64,000 nt of DNA from Actinomycetota bacterium (GCA_947449535.1 CANFRP010000003.1:36780-100779), one strand, 5' to 3'. Positions 1 to 8,726 are shown, counted from the first letter of the stretch. Numbers and translations are program-made. Notes: generated by a model from the letters alone, not told the origin.

Positions 1-157
1 TCCTGATCAACTCGCACCAGGGGAGCGCAGCGCATCTACCTCCAACCGTAACTTCGAAGGGCGTCAGGGCAAAGGCGGGCGTACTCACCTAGTGAGCCCA
101 CTCGTAGCTGCCGCGACAGCAATTCGCGGAACTCTCTCCTCACCGGCCGATCTCTAA
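1..157 (+). CDS. leuC: LeuC, 3-isopropylmalate dehydratase large subunit (3' end only)
   Basis: The reading frame entering the window (codons from base 2) ends at TAA 155-157 and encodes the conserved LeuC C-terminus, including [19 protein letters not shown] followed by the [13 protein letters not shown] segment. LeuC carries the [4Fe-4S] cluster of isopropylmalate isomerase in leucine synthesis. Only about 51 residues are visible, so domains and start cannot be described. leuD follows after 10 bases, as in a normal leuCD operon. Confidence 0.93.
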   Translation, partial: PDQLAPGERSASTSNRNFEGRQGKGGRTHLVSPLVAAATAIRGTLSSPADL

Positions 158-167
158 GGGAGCTGAC

Positions 168-767
168 ATGGAAAAATTTATTACTCACACAGGTACTGCA
201 GTTCCTCTACAACGCTCAAACGTTGATACCGATCAGATCATTCCTGCGGTGTACTTAAAGCGCGTCACCAAGAGCGGCTTTGAAGATGGCCTCTTTGGCG
301 CTTGGCGCAACGACCCAGAGTTCGTTTTGAATAAGCCAGAGTTCGCCGGTGCAACAGTTTTGGTTGCAGGCGTGGACTTTGGAACTGGCTCCTCTCGCGA
401 GCACGCCGTCTGGGCCCTACAGAACTATGGTTTTAAGGTAGTTCTCTCCTCCCGCTTTGCCGATATTTTCCGCGGCAACTCTCAGAAGGCCGGACTTCTC
501 ACCGTTGTTTTGCCACAAGAAGAGATCGAGAAGATCTGGGCAGCAGTCGAATCAGATCCAAAGACAGCTATTACCGTCTCTTTGGAAGATAAGACTGTCT
601 CTTATGGATCTACAACAATTCCATTTGTTATCGATGATTACACCCGCTGGCGTTTGATGGAGGGGCTCGATGACATCGGCCTCACGATGAAAAACATCGA
701 TGAAGTCAGTGTTTTTGAAGCCTCACGCGCATCGTTTAAGCCTAAAACTCTTCCAGTTCTCTCTTAA
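168..767 (+). CDS. leuD: LeuD, 3-isopropylmalate dehydratase small subunit
   Basis: Small (swivel) subunit of isopropylmalate isomerase, which with LeuC converts 2-isopropylmalate to 3-isopropylmalate in leucine synthesis. At 199 residues it has the usual length. The family features are visible: an N-terminal [16 protein letters not shown] segment and the substrate-loop motif [13 protein letters not shown] near residue 73. The ATG has an AAGGGAG ribosome site 5 bases upstream that overlaps the leuC stop region, so the pair is co-transcribed. A strong hairpin after the stop ends the operon. Confidence 0.97.
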   Translation: MEKFITHTGTAVPLQRSNVDTDQIIPAVYLKRVTKSGFEDGLFGAWRNDPEFVLNKPEFAGATVLVAGVDFGTGSSREHAVWALQNYGFKVVLSSRFADIFRGNSQKAGLLTVVLPQEEIEKIWAAVESDPKTAITVSLEDKTVSYGSTTIPFVIDDYTRWRLMEGLDDIGLTMKNIDEVSVFEASRASFKPKTLPVLS

Positions 768-773
768 TTAATT

Positions 774-813
774 CGAAGTTGGGGAACTCTCAACTTCGGA
801 TTTAGAGTTTTTT
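774..813 (+). terminator. Rho-independent terminator after leuD
   Basis: A perfect 8-bp stem CGAAGTTG / CAACTTCG (774-781 and 791-798) with a 9-base loop is followed within a few bases by a run of six T. It ends the leuCD transcript. Confidence 0.75.
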
Positions 814-962
814 ACGCATAAAAAGTGAGTTTTTCGCGATCTTCATCAAAACATTAAATTGCGACACACCGCACCAATTAACGCTACTTATTGTTATGCG
901 CGCGTAGATTTCTTATCACGTTAGGCAAAAGTCTAACTTTTACGCGTAAATAAGGGGATTTA

Positions 963-1424
963 ATGAACAAGGCCCAGTTCATCGCGTTGTTGGCTCCACA
1001 CTTTGACAACAACAAGAAGGAAACAGCTCGCGCTGTAGATATCGTTTTCGACACAATCGTTCGCTCAATTTCAAAGGGCGAAGATGTAATGATTAATGAT
1101 TTCGGTAAGTTTAAGAAGGTTGACCGCGCTGCACGTAAAGGCCGCAACCCATTTACTGGCGAAACCATCCAGATCAAGGCATCAAAGAAGGTTCGCTTCT
1201 TGCCAGCTAAGGCTCTCAAGGAAGTTATCTCAGGCGCACGTAAGCTCGAGGCAGCTCCAAAGCCACCTGTAAAGGCAGCTCCAAAGCCAGCGGCAAAGAA
1301 AGCTGCTCCAAAGAAGGCAGCTAAGAAAGTCGTGAAGAAGGCAGTAAAGAAGGTTGTTAAGAAGGCAGTAAAGAAGTCAGCACCTAAGAAGGCTGTTAAG
1401 AAAGTTGTAAAGAAGAAGAAGTAA
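963..1424 (+). CDS. hup: HU-family nucleoid protein with lysine/alanine-rich H1-like tail
   Basis: DNA-binding nucleoid protein of the actinobacterial HupB/HupS type. Residues 1-90 form the HU fold (MNKAQFIALLA start, GRNPFTGETIQIKASK arm). Residues 95-153 are a low-complexity tail of KKAA, KKVVKKA and PKKA units ending in KKKK, resembling eukaryotic histone H1. Canonical HU is about 90 residues, so the tail nearly doubles it. An AAGGGG ribosome site precedes the ATG. The gene is monocistronic, with terminators on both sides. The 195-base gap before it must hold its promoter, but I could not pick a convincing -35/-10 pair there. The 183-aa minus-strand ORF over it is a phenylalanine-rich shadow. 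Confidence 0.96.
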   Translation: MNKAQFIALLAPHFDNNKKETARAVDIVFDTIVRSISKGEDVMINDFGKFKKVDRAARKGRNPFTGETIQIKASKKVRFLPAKALKEVISGARKLEAAPKPPVKAAPKPAAKKAAPKKAAKKVVKKAVKKVVKKAVKKSAPKKAVKKVVKKKK

Positions 1425-1437
1425 AAATTCTTCAAGG

Positions 1438-1467
1438 GAGGGGGCCAGAAATGGTCCCCTCTTTTTT
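1438..1467 (+). terminator. Rho-independent terminator after HU gene
   Basis: Stem GAGGGGGCC / GGTCCCCTC (one G-T pair) with loop AGAAAT is followed immediately by TTTTTT. This is a textbook intrinsic terminator for the HU transcript. Confidence 0.9.
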
Positions 1468-1477
1468 ATTGCCCGCG

Positions 1478-1483
1478 TAGGCT
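1478..1483 (+). promoter_or_regulatory. -10 element of leaderless promoter for plsC (1490)
   Basis: TAGGCT lies 6 bases before ATG 1490 and there is no ribosome binding site. The preceding terminator separates this promoter from HU. Confidence 0.6.
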
Positions 1484-1489
1484 GGTGAC

Positions 1490-2296
1490 ATGTCCGAAAT
1501 TTTCGTTGCGCCCACTTATGCGCCGCCCACGGGCAAGCCCCTCGGCTCTAACAAATATTGGAAGTTCGGCACTTCGATCCTCATACCAATTTTATTGGCA
1601 CTCACAAAGCGCGATTGGCGTGGTCGCGAGAATATCCCCGCCAGTGGACCGGCAATCGTTATTTGCAATCACATCTCTTATGTCGACCCATTGGTCTTTG
1701 CTCACTTCCTTTACAAGAGCGGTCGCGCGCCCCGATTTATCGGCAAGGAATCTGTCTTTAAAGTTCCAGTTGTTGGGAAGATTATTAGTGGTTCAGGTCA
1801 GATACCTGTCGCCCGAGAGAGTAAATATGCTGGCCGAGCACTTGAGCACGCCCGGTCGCTGCTGATCTCAGGGCACTGTCTCGGTGTTTACCCGGAAGGC
1901 ACCTTGACTCGAGATCCAGAACTCTGGCCACAAATAGCCAAGACAGGAATTGCGCGAATTGCGATAATGACCAAGGCGCCTGTTATCCCGTGTGCCCAAT
2001 GGGGCGATCAGAACTTAATGCCGCGTTATTCCAACAAGATCGTGCTCTGGAAGCGACATAAAATTTCATTGTGGGCGGGCAAGCCGCTCGATTTCTCTCC
2101 GTGGTACGGCAAGGAAGATGATCAGGAAGCGTTGATTGAAGCTACTGCTTATGCGATGAAAGCGATCACCGATATGTTGGAGCAGATGCGGGGCGAGAAG
2201 CGACCAGAAGTAATTTTTGATCCACATAACTCGGACTTGCCCAGAATTGGTAACTTCATAAAAGCAGAGAAGTTAAAAGGAAAGAAGAAGAAGTGA
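1490..2296 (+). CDS. plsC: 1-acyl-sn-glycerol-3-phosphate acyltransferase (PlsC family)
   Basis: Membrane-associated acyltransferase that adds the second acyl chain to lysophosphatidate in phospholipid synthesis. The catalytic HX4D motif is NHISYVD (His61, Asp66) and the glycerol-phosphate motif is YPEGTLT near 134-140. The 268 residues fit the family. The C-terminus ends in a lysine cluster (KGKKKK). A leaderless-type -10 precedes the ATG. The stop overlaps gpsA by one base, and gpsA then overlaps ddl, so lipid and cell-wall precursor genes share a transcript. A second PlsC paralogue lies at 48834. Acyl-chain or head-group preference cannot be read from the sequence. Confidence 0.9.
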   Translation: MSEIFVAPTYAPPTGKPLGSNKYWKFGTSILIPILLALTKRDWRGRENIPASGPAIVICNHISYVDPLVFAHFLYKSGRAPRFIGKESVFKVPVVGKIISGSGQIPVARESKYAGRALEHARSLLISGHCLGVYPEGTLTRDPELWPQIAKTGIARIAIMTKAPVIPCAQWGDQNLMPRYSNKIVLWKRHKISLWAGKPLDFSPWYGKEDDQEALIEATAYAMKAITDMLEQMRGEKRPEVIFDPHNSDLPRIGNFIKAEKLKGKKKK

Positions 2297-3294
2297 TGAA
2301 GCGTGTAACAGTTCTTGGATCAGGCGCTTGGGGTACGACTATGTCGCAAGTCTTATCTGATGCTGGCCAAGAAGTCTTGATCTGGGGTCGCAACTCCGAA
2401 GTTGTGAATGAGATTAATTCAGCACATACCAATAAGAAGTTTCTTGGCGATGTCATCCTCCCCGATAATCTTCGGGCGACCACTGATATTGCCGAAGCTT
2501 TCGCTTTTGGCGAAGCAATAGTTTTGGCGATTCCGGCGCAATCACTCCGCGAAAATTTGGCGAATTGGAAACCAAACTTTCCCAAGCATTTGCCAGTGAT
2601 TAGTACTCTCAAAGGCATTGAAGCGCCCACAAACCTACGAATGTCTGAGGTGGTCGAAGAAGTTCTCGGTATCTCGCTAGAAAATATTGGTCTCATTACT
2701 GGCCCCAATTTGGCCGATGAGTTAATCCAACGTCAGCCTGCGGGCGCATCTGGTGCATCTGCAAATAAAGCCATTTCTGATCTCATCATCGATCTTTTCA
2801 CCACACCTTACTTTCGCGTCTACCCATCTCTAGATCTTGTGGGATGTGAATTGGCAGGAGCAGCTAAGAGCGTTATTGGCATAGCGGTGGGAATTTCCAT
2901 TGGACTTGGACTGGGTGAGAACACGCAAGCAATGATTATTACCCGCGGCCTTTCCGAAGTCGCACGTTTTGGTCGCGCCTATGGCGCTGATCCGTTAACT
3001 TTCTTGGGCCTTGCAGGAATGGGCGATCTAGTTGCTTCATGTGGCTCACCACTTTCGCGCAACCGCACATTTGGTGAACTCATCGGCCGCTCTGGCTCGA
3101 TGGCAGTTGCACAATCTCAAAATGCCAAAACCGTAGAAGGCGCGGCATCGGCGAAGGCAATTCTTGAATTGGCCCACCGGGTTGGCGTTGAAGTTCCGAT
3201 CATCGAAGTCGTCTCGGATGTAGTAAATAATTCGCTTGCCCCAAATGCGGCGATGGAACGTCTCATGACGGTGAGCATGAGAGCGGAGATGTAG
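2296..3294 (+). CDS. gpsA: GpsA, NAD(P)H-dependent glycerol-3-phosphate dehydrogenase
   Basis: Reduces dihydroxyacetone phosphate to sn-glycerol-3-phosphate, the backbone for the neighbouring acyltransferase. The N-terminus has the Rossmann motif VLGSGAWGTTMSQVL, and the C-terminal domain has ELAGAAKSVIGIAVG with the catalytic lysine and GDLVASCGSPLSRN. Its length of 332 residues is normal. The ORF track starts at GTG 2293, but I chose ATG 2296, which shares one base with the plsC stop (TGATG). Its TAG stop overlaps the GTG start of ddl. The order plsC-gpsA-ddl-thiL is common in Actinobacteria. Confidence 0.96.
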   Translation: MKRVTVLGSGAWGTTMSQVLSDAGQEVLIWGRNSEVVNEINSAHTNKKFLGDVILPDNLRATTDIAEAFAFGEAIVLAIPAQSLRENLANWKPNFPKHLPVISTLKGIEAPTNLRMSEVVEEVLGISLENIGLITGPNLADELIQRQPAGASGASANKAISDLIIDLFTTPYFRVYPSLDLVGCELAGAAKSVIGIAVGISIGLGLGENTQAMIITRGLSEVARFGRAYGADPLTFLGLAGMGDLVASCGSPLSRNRTFGELIGRSGSMAVAQSQNAKTVEGAASAKAILELAHRVGVEVPIIEVVSDVVNNSLAPNAAMERLMTVSMRAEM

Positions 3295-4304
3295 TGGCCA
3301 AAATTAAAGTAGGCATCGTTGCAGGTGGAGCATCGAGCGAGCACGAAGTTTCCTGCATCTCGGCTTCTGGCGTATTAGCAGCGATTGATCGCACAAAATT
3401 CGAGCCGATACTTATTGGAATAACTAAATCAGGACAGTGGGTCTTGCCACCAGTCAATCTCGACCTCTCGGTAAAGGGCGGGGCGCTTCCCACAATTTCT
3501 GATGCACATCCTCACACCTCGCTAAATGCGATAGCGGTGGATCTACTCTTTCCCGTCCTTCATGGAACTTATGGAGAGGATGGTGCTTTTCAAGCCGAAT
3601 GCGAGAAAGCGGGAGTTCGATATGTTGGATCGGGCGTTCAAGCAAGTGCTGACGGAATGGATAAATGGATTTCCAAAGGTATTTTTACCCGCCATGGCCT
3701 AGCGGTAGCTCAGGGGGTAATAATTCATCGCGAATCTATTTCGGAGGATATCGCTGCAGCAAAGAAATTAACTCTTCCCATTTTTGTGAAGCCAGCAAGT
3801 GGTGGATCCAGTCGCGGTACCTCCAAAGTGAAGAATTGGGATCAATTAGAGTCGGCCATAAATGAGGCTTTCGCCTTTGATGAAAAAGTACTGGTAGAGA
3901 GTGGAATCATCGGTAAGGAAGTGGAGTGCGCAGTTCTGGAAGTTGATGGAGCGCCCAAGGCATCTCCCGTCGGTGAGATTCGATTTGTGGGCGGCCATGA
4001 GTTCTATGATTTTGAAGCTAAATATTTGGATAATTCGACGCAATTAATTATTCCGGCGGAGATTCCCGCCGAAGCTGCGACCAACATTCAAGCATCCGCC
4101 ATTGCGGCATTTAATGCACTGGGGTGCAAAGGTCTTGCTCGGGTGGATTTCTTCTACTCAGATAAAGGGGAGATCATCATCAATGAGATCAATACGATGC
4201 CTGGGTTTACCGCAACATCAGCATTCCCCAAGATGTGGTCGGCAGGCGGAGTCAATTACACCGAGTTGATTACACGGCTAATTGAAGAGGCGTTAAATAA
4301 TTAG
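3294..4304 (+). CDS. ddl: D-alanine--D-alanine ligase
   Basis: Cytoplasmic ATP-grasp enzyme that makes D-Ala-D-Ala for peptidoglycan precursors. Motifs seen: GGASSEHEVSCISA at residues 9-22, the ATP-grasp core FVKPASGGSSRGTSKV around 165, and NEINTMPGFTATSAFPKMW near the C-terminus with the metal-binding Asn/Glu residues. The 336 residues fit the family. The GTG start overlaps the gpsA stop by one base. The 3' end overlaps the convergent Lrp-type gene by 4 bases. No resistance-type (D-Ala-D-Lac) neighbours such as vanH or vanX are present. Confidence 0.96.
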   Translation: MAKIKVGIVAGGASSEHEVSCISASGVLAAIDRTKFEPILIGITKSGQWVLPPVNLDLSVKGGALPTISDAHPHTSLNAIAVDLLFPVLHGTYGEDGAFQAECEKAGVRYVGSGVQASADGMDKWISKGIFTRHGLAVAQGVIIHRESISEDIAAAKKLTLPIFVKPASGGSSRGTSKVKNWDQLESAINEAFAFDEKVLVESGIIGKEVECAVLEVDGAPKASPVGEIRFVGGHEFYDFEAKYLDNSTQLIIPAEIPAEAATNIQASAIAAFNALGCKGLARVDFFYSDKGEIIINEINTMPGFTATSAFPKMWSAGGVNYTELITRLIEEALNN

Positions 4305-4540
4305 AAGGATGATGTAACAGGGCAGGTCAAGGTGCGCGTGATACCTGGCACGGCTTGGACCTTAGAGAGAATTACGCGACCAAAATCCTCCATCGATGGC
4401 GCCTCGGCGCGCATGATGACATCGTATGGACCGGTTACGCCTTCAGCGAGAGTCACGCCAGCTATTGCAGAGATTGCTTGCGAAACACTGGAAGCCTTGC
4501 CGACTTCGGTCTGGATGAGAATGTAGGCCTGTACTGACAT
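4301..4540 (-). CDS. Stand-alone Lrp/AsnC ligand-binding (RAM) domain protein
   Basis: A 79-residue protein matching only the C-terminal effector domain of Lrp/AsnC regulators, without a helix-turn-helix. The alpha/beta ACT-like pattern and the segment EGVTGPYDVIMRAEAPS are typical of small actinobacterial RAM proteins. Such proteins assemble into oligomers and bind amino acids. It probably acts as an effector-binding partner rather than a DNA binder. It converges on ddl with a 4-base overlap. The ligand and partner cannot be inferred. Confidence 0.85.
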   Translation of the reverse strand: MSVQAYILIQTEVGKASSVSQAISAIAGVTLAEGVTGPYDVIMRAEAPSMEDFGRVILSKVQAVPGITRTLTCPVTSSF

Positions 4541-4644
4541 TTTTCGCTCGATTCTTGGACTTAATGTTCTTGAGGCAAGGTTAGCGCCTCTAGAGTTGGC
4601 TGGGAAGTAGTAATTAATTGGACTAAGTTAAAAAAGGGGTAGTG

Positions 4645-5556
4645 ATGGCAACAGAGCGCGAATTACTCGCAGCACTCGCTTCTATTTTCCCCACATCGCA
4701 TTTACCCGTCGGTATCGGCGATGATGCCGCAGTTCTCCAGCGCCCGGATTCATCTTTGGTCGCCTCTGCTGATATGTCAGTGGAGGAGATACATTTTCGA
4801 CGAGACTGGTCATCGCTACATGAGATCGGCGCAAAAATTACAGCGGCCAATCTGGCAGATATTTTTGCAATGGGGGCAACTCCGAAATATCTCTTAGTGA
4901 CGGCTGCGCTTCCCAAGAACTTTTCGGTTTCAGAATTAGAAGAACTCGCTCGAGGAATTAAAGCTGAAGCAGATTTAGTGGGAGCGATCGTCGTTGGTGG
5001 AGATCTCTCCTCATCTGAAAAACTAGTTCTCTCCATTACTGCGCTCGGGGAGGTGGTGAGGCCAGTTCTTCGTTCAGGGGCCAAGATAGGCGACCGGGTT
5101 TATCTATCATCATTAACCGGCGCATCCGCAGCAGGTTTAGCCCAATTAGAGGCGACCAAGGAATGTCACCCAAAATTTATTGCCAAGCATAAGAAACCGA
5201 CGCTTGATTATGAAAGCGCTAAGAATTTTGCCAGCGCGCATTCGATGTGTGATACCAGCGATGGTTTGATTGCAGATCTTGGAGATATCGCTGAGGCATC
5301 TCAAGTGAAAATAGTGGTGGATTACAAAATGTTGGCAGCTGCGCCGGGATTTGCTGAACTACGCGAATGCGCTAACTCCCTTGGTATCGATGTAGCCCAG
5401 TGGATTTTGGGAGGTGGCGAAGATCATCGATTTGTAGCGACATCGGTGGATCCAATTCCGGGAGCCGTGGAGATCGGTTTGGTGAGCAGCGGCCAAGGCG
5501 TGGAGATCCTAAATTTTGACGGAGAGTTGCCTTCGGGCTTCCGCCACTTTAAATAG
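4645..5556 (+). CDS. thiL: Thiamine-monophosphate kinase
   Basis: Phosphorylates thiamine monophosphate to the cofactor thiamine diphosphate, which is needed by DXP synthase (32327) among others. Family motifs: GIGDDAAVL near residue 28, SADMSVEEIHFRRDW, MCDTSDGLIADLGDIA and GGGEDHRFVAT. I used ATG 4645 rather than GTG 4642 because AAGGGG sits 5 bases before the ATG, giving 303 residues. No thiamine riboswitch is visible in the 100 bases upstream. It is followed by a terminator shared with convergent rpmB. Confidence 0.95.
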   Translation: MATERELLAALASIFPTSHLPVGIGDDAAVLQRPDSSLVASADMSVEEIHFRRDWSSLHEIGAKITAANLADIFAMGATPKYLLVTAALPKNFSVSELEELARGIKAEADLVGAIVVGGDLSSSEKLVLSITALGEVVRPVLRSGAKIGDRVYLSSLTGASAAGLAQLEATKECHPKFIAKHKKPTLDYESAKNFASAHSMCDTSDGLIADLGDIAEASQVKIVVDYKMLAAAPGFAELRECANSLGIDVAQWILGGGEDHRFVATSVDPIPGAVEIGLVSSGQGVEILNFDGELPSGFRHFK

Positions 5557-5560
5557 AAAT

Positions 5561-5592
5561 AAAAAAAGACCCGAGAAATTAATCCCGGGCCT
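5561..5592. terminator. Shared bidirectional terminator between thiL and rpmB
   Basis: Stem GACCCG / CGGGCC (5568-5573 and 5586-5591, one G-T pair) is flanked by a run of A on the left, which reads as T on the minus strand, and TTTA on the right. It can end both convergent transcripts. Confidence 0.6.
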
Positions 5593-5616
5593 TTATGTAA
5601 AAATTAAGAAAATTAC

Positions 5617-5802
5617 TTAGCGAGCGACTTTGCCAGCCTTCAGGCAGGAAGAGCAGACATTCTGGCGCTTAGGTGTTCCACCTACGAGAGTGCGCACGCG
5701 CTGGATATTTGGATTCCAACGGCGGCGAGTCTTGCGCATGGAGTGGGAGACTTTATTGCCGAAGCTAGGTCCTTTTCCGCATACATCGCAGTTTGAGGCC
5801 AT
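5617..5802 (-). CDS. rpmB: 50S ribosomal protein L28 (bL28, zinc-ribbon form)
   Basis: Large-subunit ribosomal protein of 61 residues. The N-terminus MASNCDVCGKGPSFGN and the later VCSSC give two CxxC pairs, so this is the zinc-binding (C+) form. RRWNPNIQRVR is the conserved rRNA-binding core. An AAGGGAG ribosome site precedes the ATG on the minus strand. It stands alone between thiL (convergent) and recG (divergent), as in many actinobacteria. No cysteine-free paralogue is present in this window. Confidence 0.97.
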   Translation of the reverse strand: MASNCDVCGKGPSFGNKVSHSMRKTRRRWNPNIQRVRTLVGGTPKRQNVCSSCLKAGKVAR

Positions 5803-5924
5803 GGTGAACTCCCTTAAATCTTGAAACTGATGAATTTCATCGCGTTAAGCCCCGAAGGTTACCTCCTCACTGGGCTTAAATGCCAATCCACGCTTATGAC
5901 CCCGCAAGCAGGGAAGATAGGCCC

Positions 5925-8141
5925 ATGGCAGATCTAGGCACCTCACTTAAAGCGATCGTGGGGGATCGCACTGCCATTGCCCTGCAGAAAGCCTTTGGTA
6001 TGGCGACAGTCGGCGATCTCCTTCGCCACTATCCGCGCCGACATCTCGTGCGGGGGGAACTGACAGATATCGGCGCGCTCATGGAAGGTGATGAAGTAAC
6101 AGTTCTGGCTGAAATCCAAGCAGTGAAGTTGCGTCATGCAAATGGGCGAAAGATTTTGGAAGCAATCATTGGTGATGGCAAGAACTCGATGTCGATTACT
6201 TTCTTTAACCAAGCTTGGCGCGAGAAAGAATTAAAAGTCGGTCGCTCGGGAATGTTTGCCGGCAAAGTGGGATCCTTTAATAGCAAGCGACAATTGGCTC
6301 ACCCTGATTACCAATTGATTCCCGATGGCGATGATGTCGATGCGGCCATTGCCGAATTCGCAGGAAAATTCATCCCGGTCTATCCCGCCGTCTCCAAAAT
6401 GCCCTCATGGAAAATCGAACAATGCGTCACTTTGGCGCTGGATTCACTCGACGAAATTCCTGATTACCTGCCTACTGCAACGGCGGATGAGTTTGGATAT
6501 CCATCGCTCACCGATGCGCTCACCCATATTCATCAGCCTGAAAGTCGCGAGCAGGCAGAGATTGCGCGGGAGCGATTGACCTTTGATGAGGCGCTACTCC
6601 TGCAATTGGTATTGGGTCAACGTCGCGCAGAAATTCGAGCACAACAAGCAACTCCGAGAGCGATTATCACTGATGGCGTCGTGGCCGCATTCGAAAAACA
6701 ATTGCCTTTTACTTATACCGATGGCCAGAACGAAGTAAATGCTGAAATTGAAGCCGATATGAAAGAGCCACATCCGATGCATCGCTTGCTCCAAGGCGAA
6801 GTCGGATCAGGTAAAACTGTTATTGCACTTCGTGCGATGCTCTCGGTTATTGATTCAGGTGGCCAGGGCGCGCTCTTGGCACCGACTGAAGTGCTTGCTG
6901 GTCAACACTTTCAGACGATTACAAAATTATTGGGGTCACTAGCCGATCATGGAACTTTGCAAGGAGGCGCACTTGGGACTCAAGTTGCACTTTTGACTGG
7001 ATCAATGAGCGCTGCCCAAAAGAAAGAAGTTCTGAGTCGAATTGCTAATGGCCAGGCGGGAATTGTTATTGGCACTCATGCCCTTCTCAGCAGCGGCGTG
7101 GAATTTAAGGATTTAGGGCTAGTGGTGGTCGATGAACAACACCGCTTCGGCGTAGAGCAACGAGATGCGCTTCGTGGAAAAGCAAAGTTGCCGCCCCATC
7201 TCTTAGTGATGACTGCAACCCCAATCCCGCGAACAGTGGCCATGACAATATTTGGTGATCTCGATATCTCCACTTTGCGCCAGCTTCCATCTGGGCGCTC
7301 ACCAATTACTACTCACGTGATTCCGGTAAAAGAAAAACCACATTATTTAGATCGTGCCTGGGCCCGCATTAAAGAAGAAGTGGCAAAGGGACACCAGGCC
7401 TACATCGTGGCTCCCCGGATTGTTGCGGGTGAAGTCGACGATAGAAAAGTGAAGTTGACCGATGCTGATCGCGAGATGGCGAAATTAATGGGCGATAATC
7501 TTGGGGGAGAAGAGCTTTCGGGTGAAGGAATGATGACTTCGGTGGAAGAGCTTGCTCCTGAATTAGCAATGGGAGCGCTGAAAGGAATAAAGATCGCGCC
7601 ATTGCATGGGCGTCAATCATCTGATCTCAAAGAGGAGACGATGAAAGCTTTTACTGAGAAAAAGATTGATGTTTTAGTCTCCACGACCGTGATTGAAGTA
7701 GGTGTGGATGTTCCCAACGCCTCAATGATGGTGATTATGGATGCGGATCGATTTGGCGTGTCACAACTCCATCAGTTGCGTGGTCGAGTTGGACGTGGGT
7801 CTGTACCGGGCTTGTGTTTATTGGTAAGTGGTGCGGCAGAGGATTCTCCTGCTATGGAACGACTAAACGCTGTCGCCTCGACCCTTGATGGATTTGAATT
7901 GTCTCGGATCGACCTTGATCAACGTCGAGAGGGCGATGTTCTCGGACGCGCCCAGTCCGGCACTCGCTCTCATTTGAGATTGCTTCGGGTGTTGCGTGAT
8001 GAGCATTTGATTGAGAAAGCGCAGAGCGTTGCTCGTTCATTTATCGAAGCAGATTTCACTTTGGCTAAATATCCAGAGTTGGCGAAGGAAGTGGGAGCCC
8101 TCAAAGCAGAGGAAAGTGCTGCATTTATGGATAAGGGCTAA
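5925..8141 (+). CDS. recG: ATP-dependent DNA helicase RecG
   Basis: Superfamily 2 helicase that regresses stalled replication forks and processes Holliday junctions. An N-terminal wedge/OB region covers roughly residues 40-200. Helicase motifs follow: GEVGSGKT (Walker A) near 290, VVDEQHRFG (DEQH box) near 400, VMTATPIPRT, and the C-terminal QLHQLRGRVGRG. The ORF track begins at ATG 5880. I prefer ATG 5925 (738 residues) because MADLGTSLKAIVGDRTA matches the usual N-terminus of actinobacterial RecG and an AGGGA lies upstream. The start choice is moderately certain. It is followed at 9 bases by rsmD. Confidence 0.93.
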   Translation: MADLGTSLKAIVGDRTAIALQKAFGMATVGDLLRHYPRRHLVRGELTDIGALMEGDEVTVLAEIQAVKLRHANGRKILEAIIGDGKNSMSITFFNQAWREKELKVGRSGMFAGKVGSFNSKRQLAHPDYQLIPDGDDVDAAIAEFAGKFIPVYPAVSKMPSWKIEQCVTLALDSLDEIPDYLPTATADEFGYPSLTDALTHIHQPESREQAEIARERLTFDEALLLQLVLGQRRAEIRAQQATPRAIITDGVVAAFEKQLPFTYTDGQNEVNAEIEADMKEPHPMHRLLQGEVGSGKTVIALRAMLSVIDSGGQGALLAPTEVLAGQHFQTITKLLGSLADHGTLQGGALGTQVALLTGSMSAAQKKEVLSRIANGQAGIVIGTHALLSSGVEFKDLGLVVVDEQHRFGVEQRDALRGKAKLPPHLLVMTATPIPRTVAMTIFGDLDISTLRQLPSGRSPITTHVIPVKEKPHYLDRAWARIKEEVAKGHQAYIVAPRIVAGEVDDRKVKLTDADREMAKLMGDNLGGEELSGEGMMTSVEELAPELAMGALKGIKIAPLHGRQSSDLKEETMKAFTEKKIDVLVSTTVIEVGVDVPNASMMVIMDADRFGVSQLHQLRGRVGRGSVPGLCLLVSGAAEDSPAMERLNAVASTLDGFELSRIDLDQRREGDVLGRAQSGTRSHLRLLRVLRDEHLIEKAQSVARSFIEADFTLAKYPELAKEVGALKAEESAAFMDKG

Positions 8142-8144
8142 AAT
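8139..8144 (+). promoter_or_regulatory. -10 element of leaderless promoter for rsmD (8151)
   Basis: TAAAAT overlaps the recG stop codon and lies 6 bases before ATG 8151. No ribosome binding site is visible. It suggests that rsmD-coaD can be transcribed independently of recG. Confidence 0.5.
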
Positions 8145-8150
8145 TCATTT

Positions 8151-8726
8151 ATGCGCATTATTGCCGGATCGAGCAAGGGGAAAACACTCTTCTCGCCACC
8201 GCTGACCACACGTCCCACTTCGGATAGAGCGCGGGAAGGACTCTTTTCATCATTGGATTCAGCATTCGGTGGAATGGAAGGTTTGGCATTTCTCGATCTC
8301 TTTGCCGGATCAGGCGCAGTGGGAGTGGAAGCTCTCTCCAGAGGTGGGCGAGAAGTCATCGCCGTAGAACAGCATGCTCCAACTTCTGCAGTAGCGATCA
8401 AGAATTTTGAATTGGTAAATAATCCAGCAGGTAAATTCACTGTTGTTACTGCGCCCGCCGCGCGTTACCTATCAACACCGCATGCCGAAGGTTTCGACAT
8501 AATTTTTATGGATCCTCCTTATGAATTATCAAATGCAGAAATTGAATCAATGTTGCTCAGCATTCACATCAATGGATTGCTGAAGGAGAATGGATTGATA
8601 GCAATCGAACGCCGAAGCAAGGCCTCACCCTTTTCGTGGTCACCCGCATTCGAGCTCGAGAAAGTACGCTCATATGGGCAGGGAAGTATCTTCTACGGCG
8701 GCCGACCTGTTACGGTTTTGCCGTGA
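8151..8726 (+). CDS. rsmD: 16S rRNA (guanine(966)-N2)-methyltransferase RsmD
   Basis: SAM-dependent methyltransferase that modifies G966 of 16S rRNA in the assembling small subunit. It starts MRIIAGSSKGK as in the family, has the SAM loop FLDLFAGSGAVGVEALSRG around residues 46-64, and has the catalytic MDPPYE near 121-126. The 191 residues match the usual length. It overlaps coaD by 4 bases (GTGA), a conserved pairing across bacteria. Confidence 0.95.
   Translation: MRIIAGSSKGKTLFSPPLTTRPTSDRAREGLFSSLDSAFGGMEGLAFLDLFAGSGAVGVEALSRGGREVIAVEQHAPTSAVAIKNFELVNNPAGKFTVVTAPAARYLSTPHAEGFDIIFMDPPYELSNAEIESMLLSIHINGLLKENGLIAIERRSKASPFSWSPAFELEKVRSYGQGSIFYGGRPVTVLP

Noticed and set aside
884-1435. 183-aa minus-strand ORF over the HU gene
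   Set aside because: It is a phenylalanine/threonine-rich complement of the lysine-rich HU tail, with no family features or start signals.
3696-3722. tRNA-like string (GGCCTAGCGGTAGCTCAGGGGG) suggesting the 5' half of a tRNA gene
   Set aside because: It lies in frame inside ddl, which is intact across it, and no anticodon stem, T-loop or acceptor partner follows.
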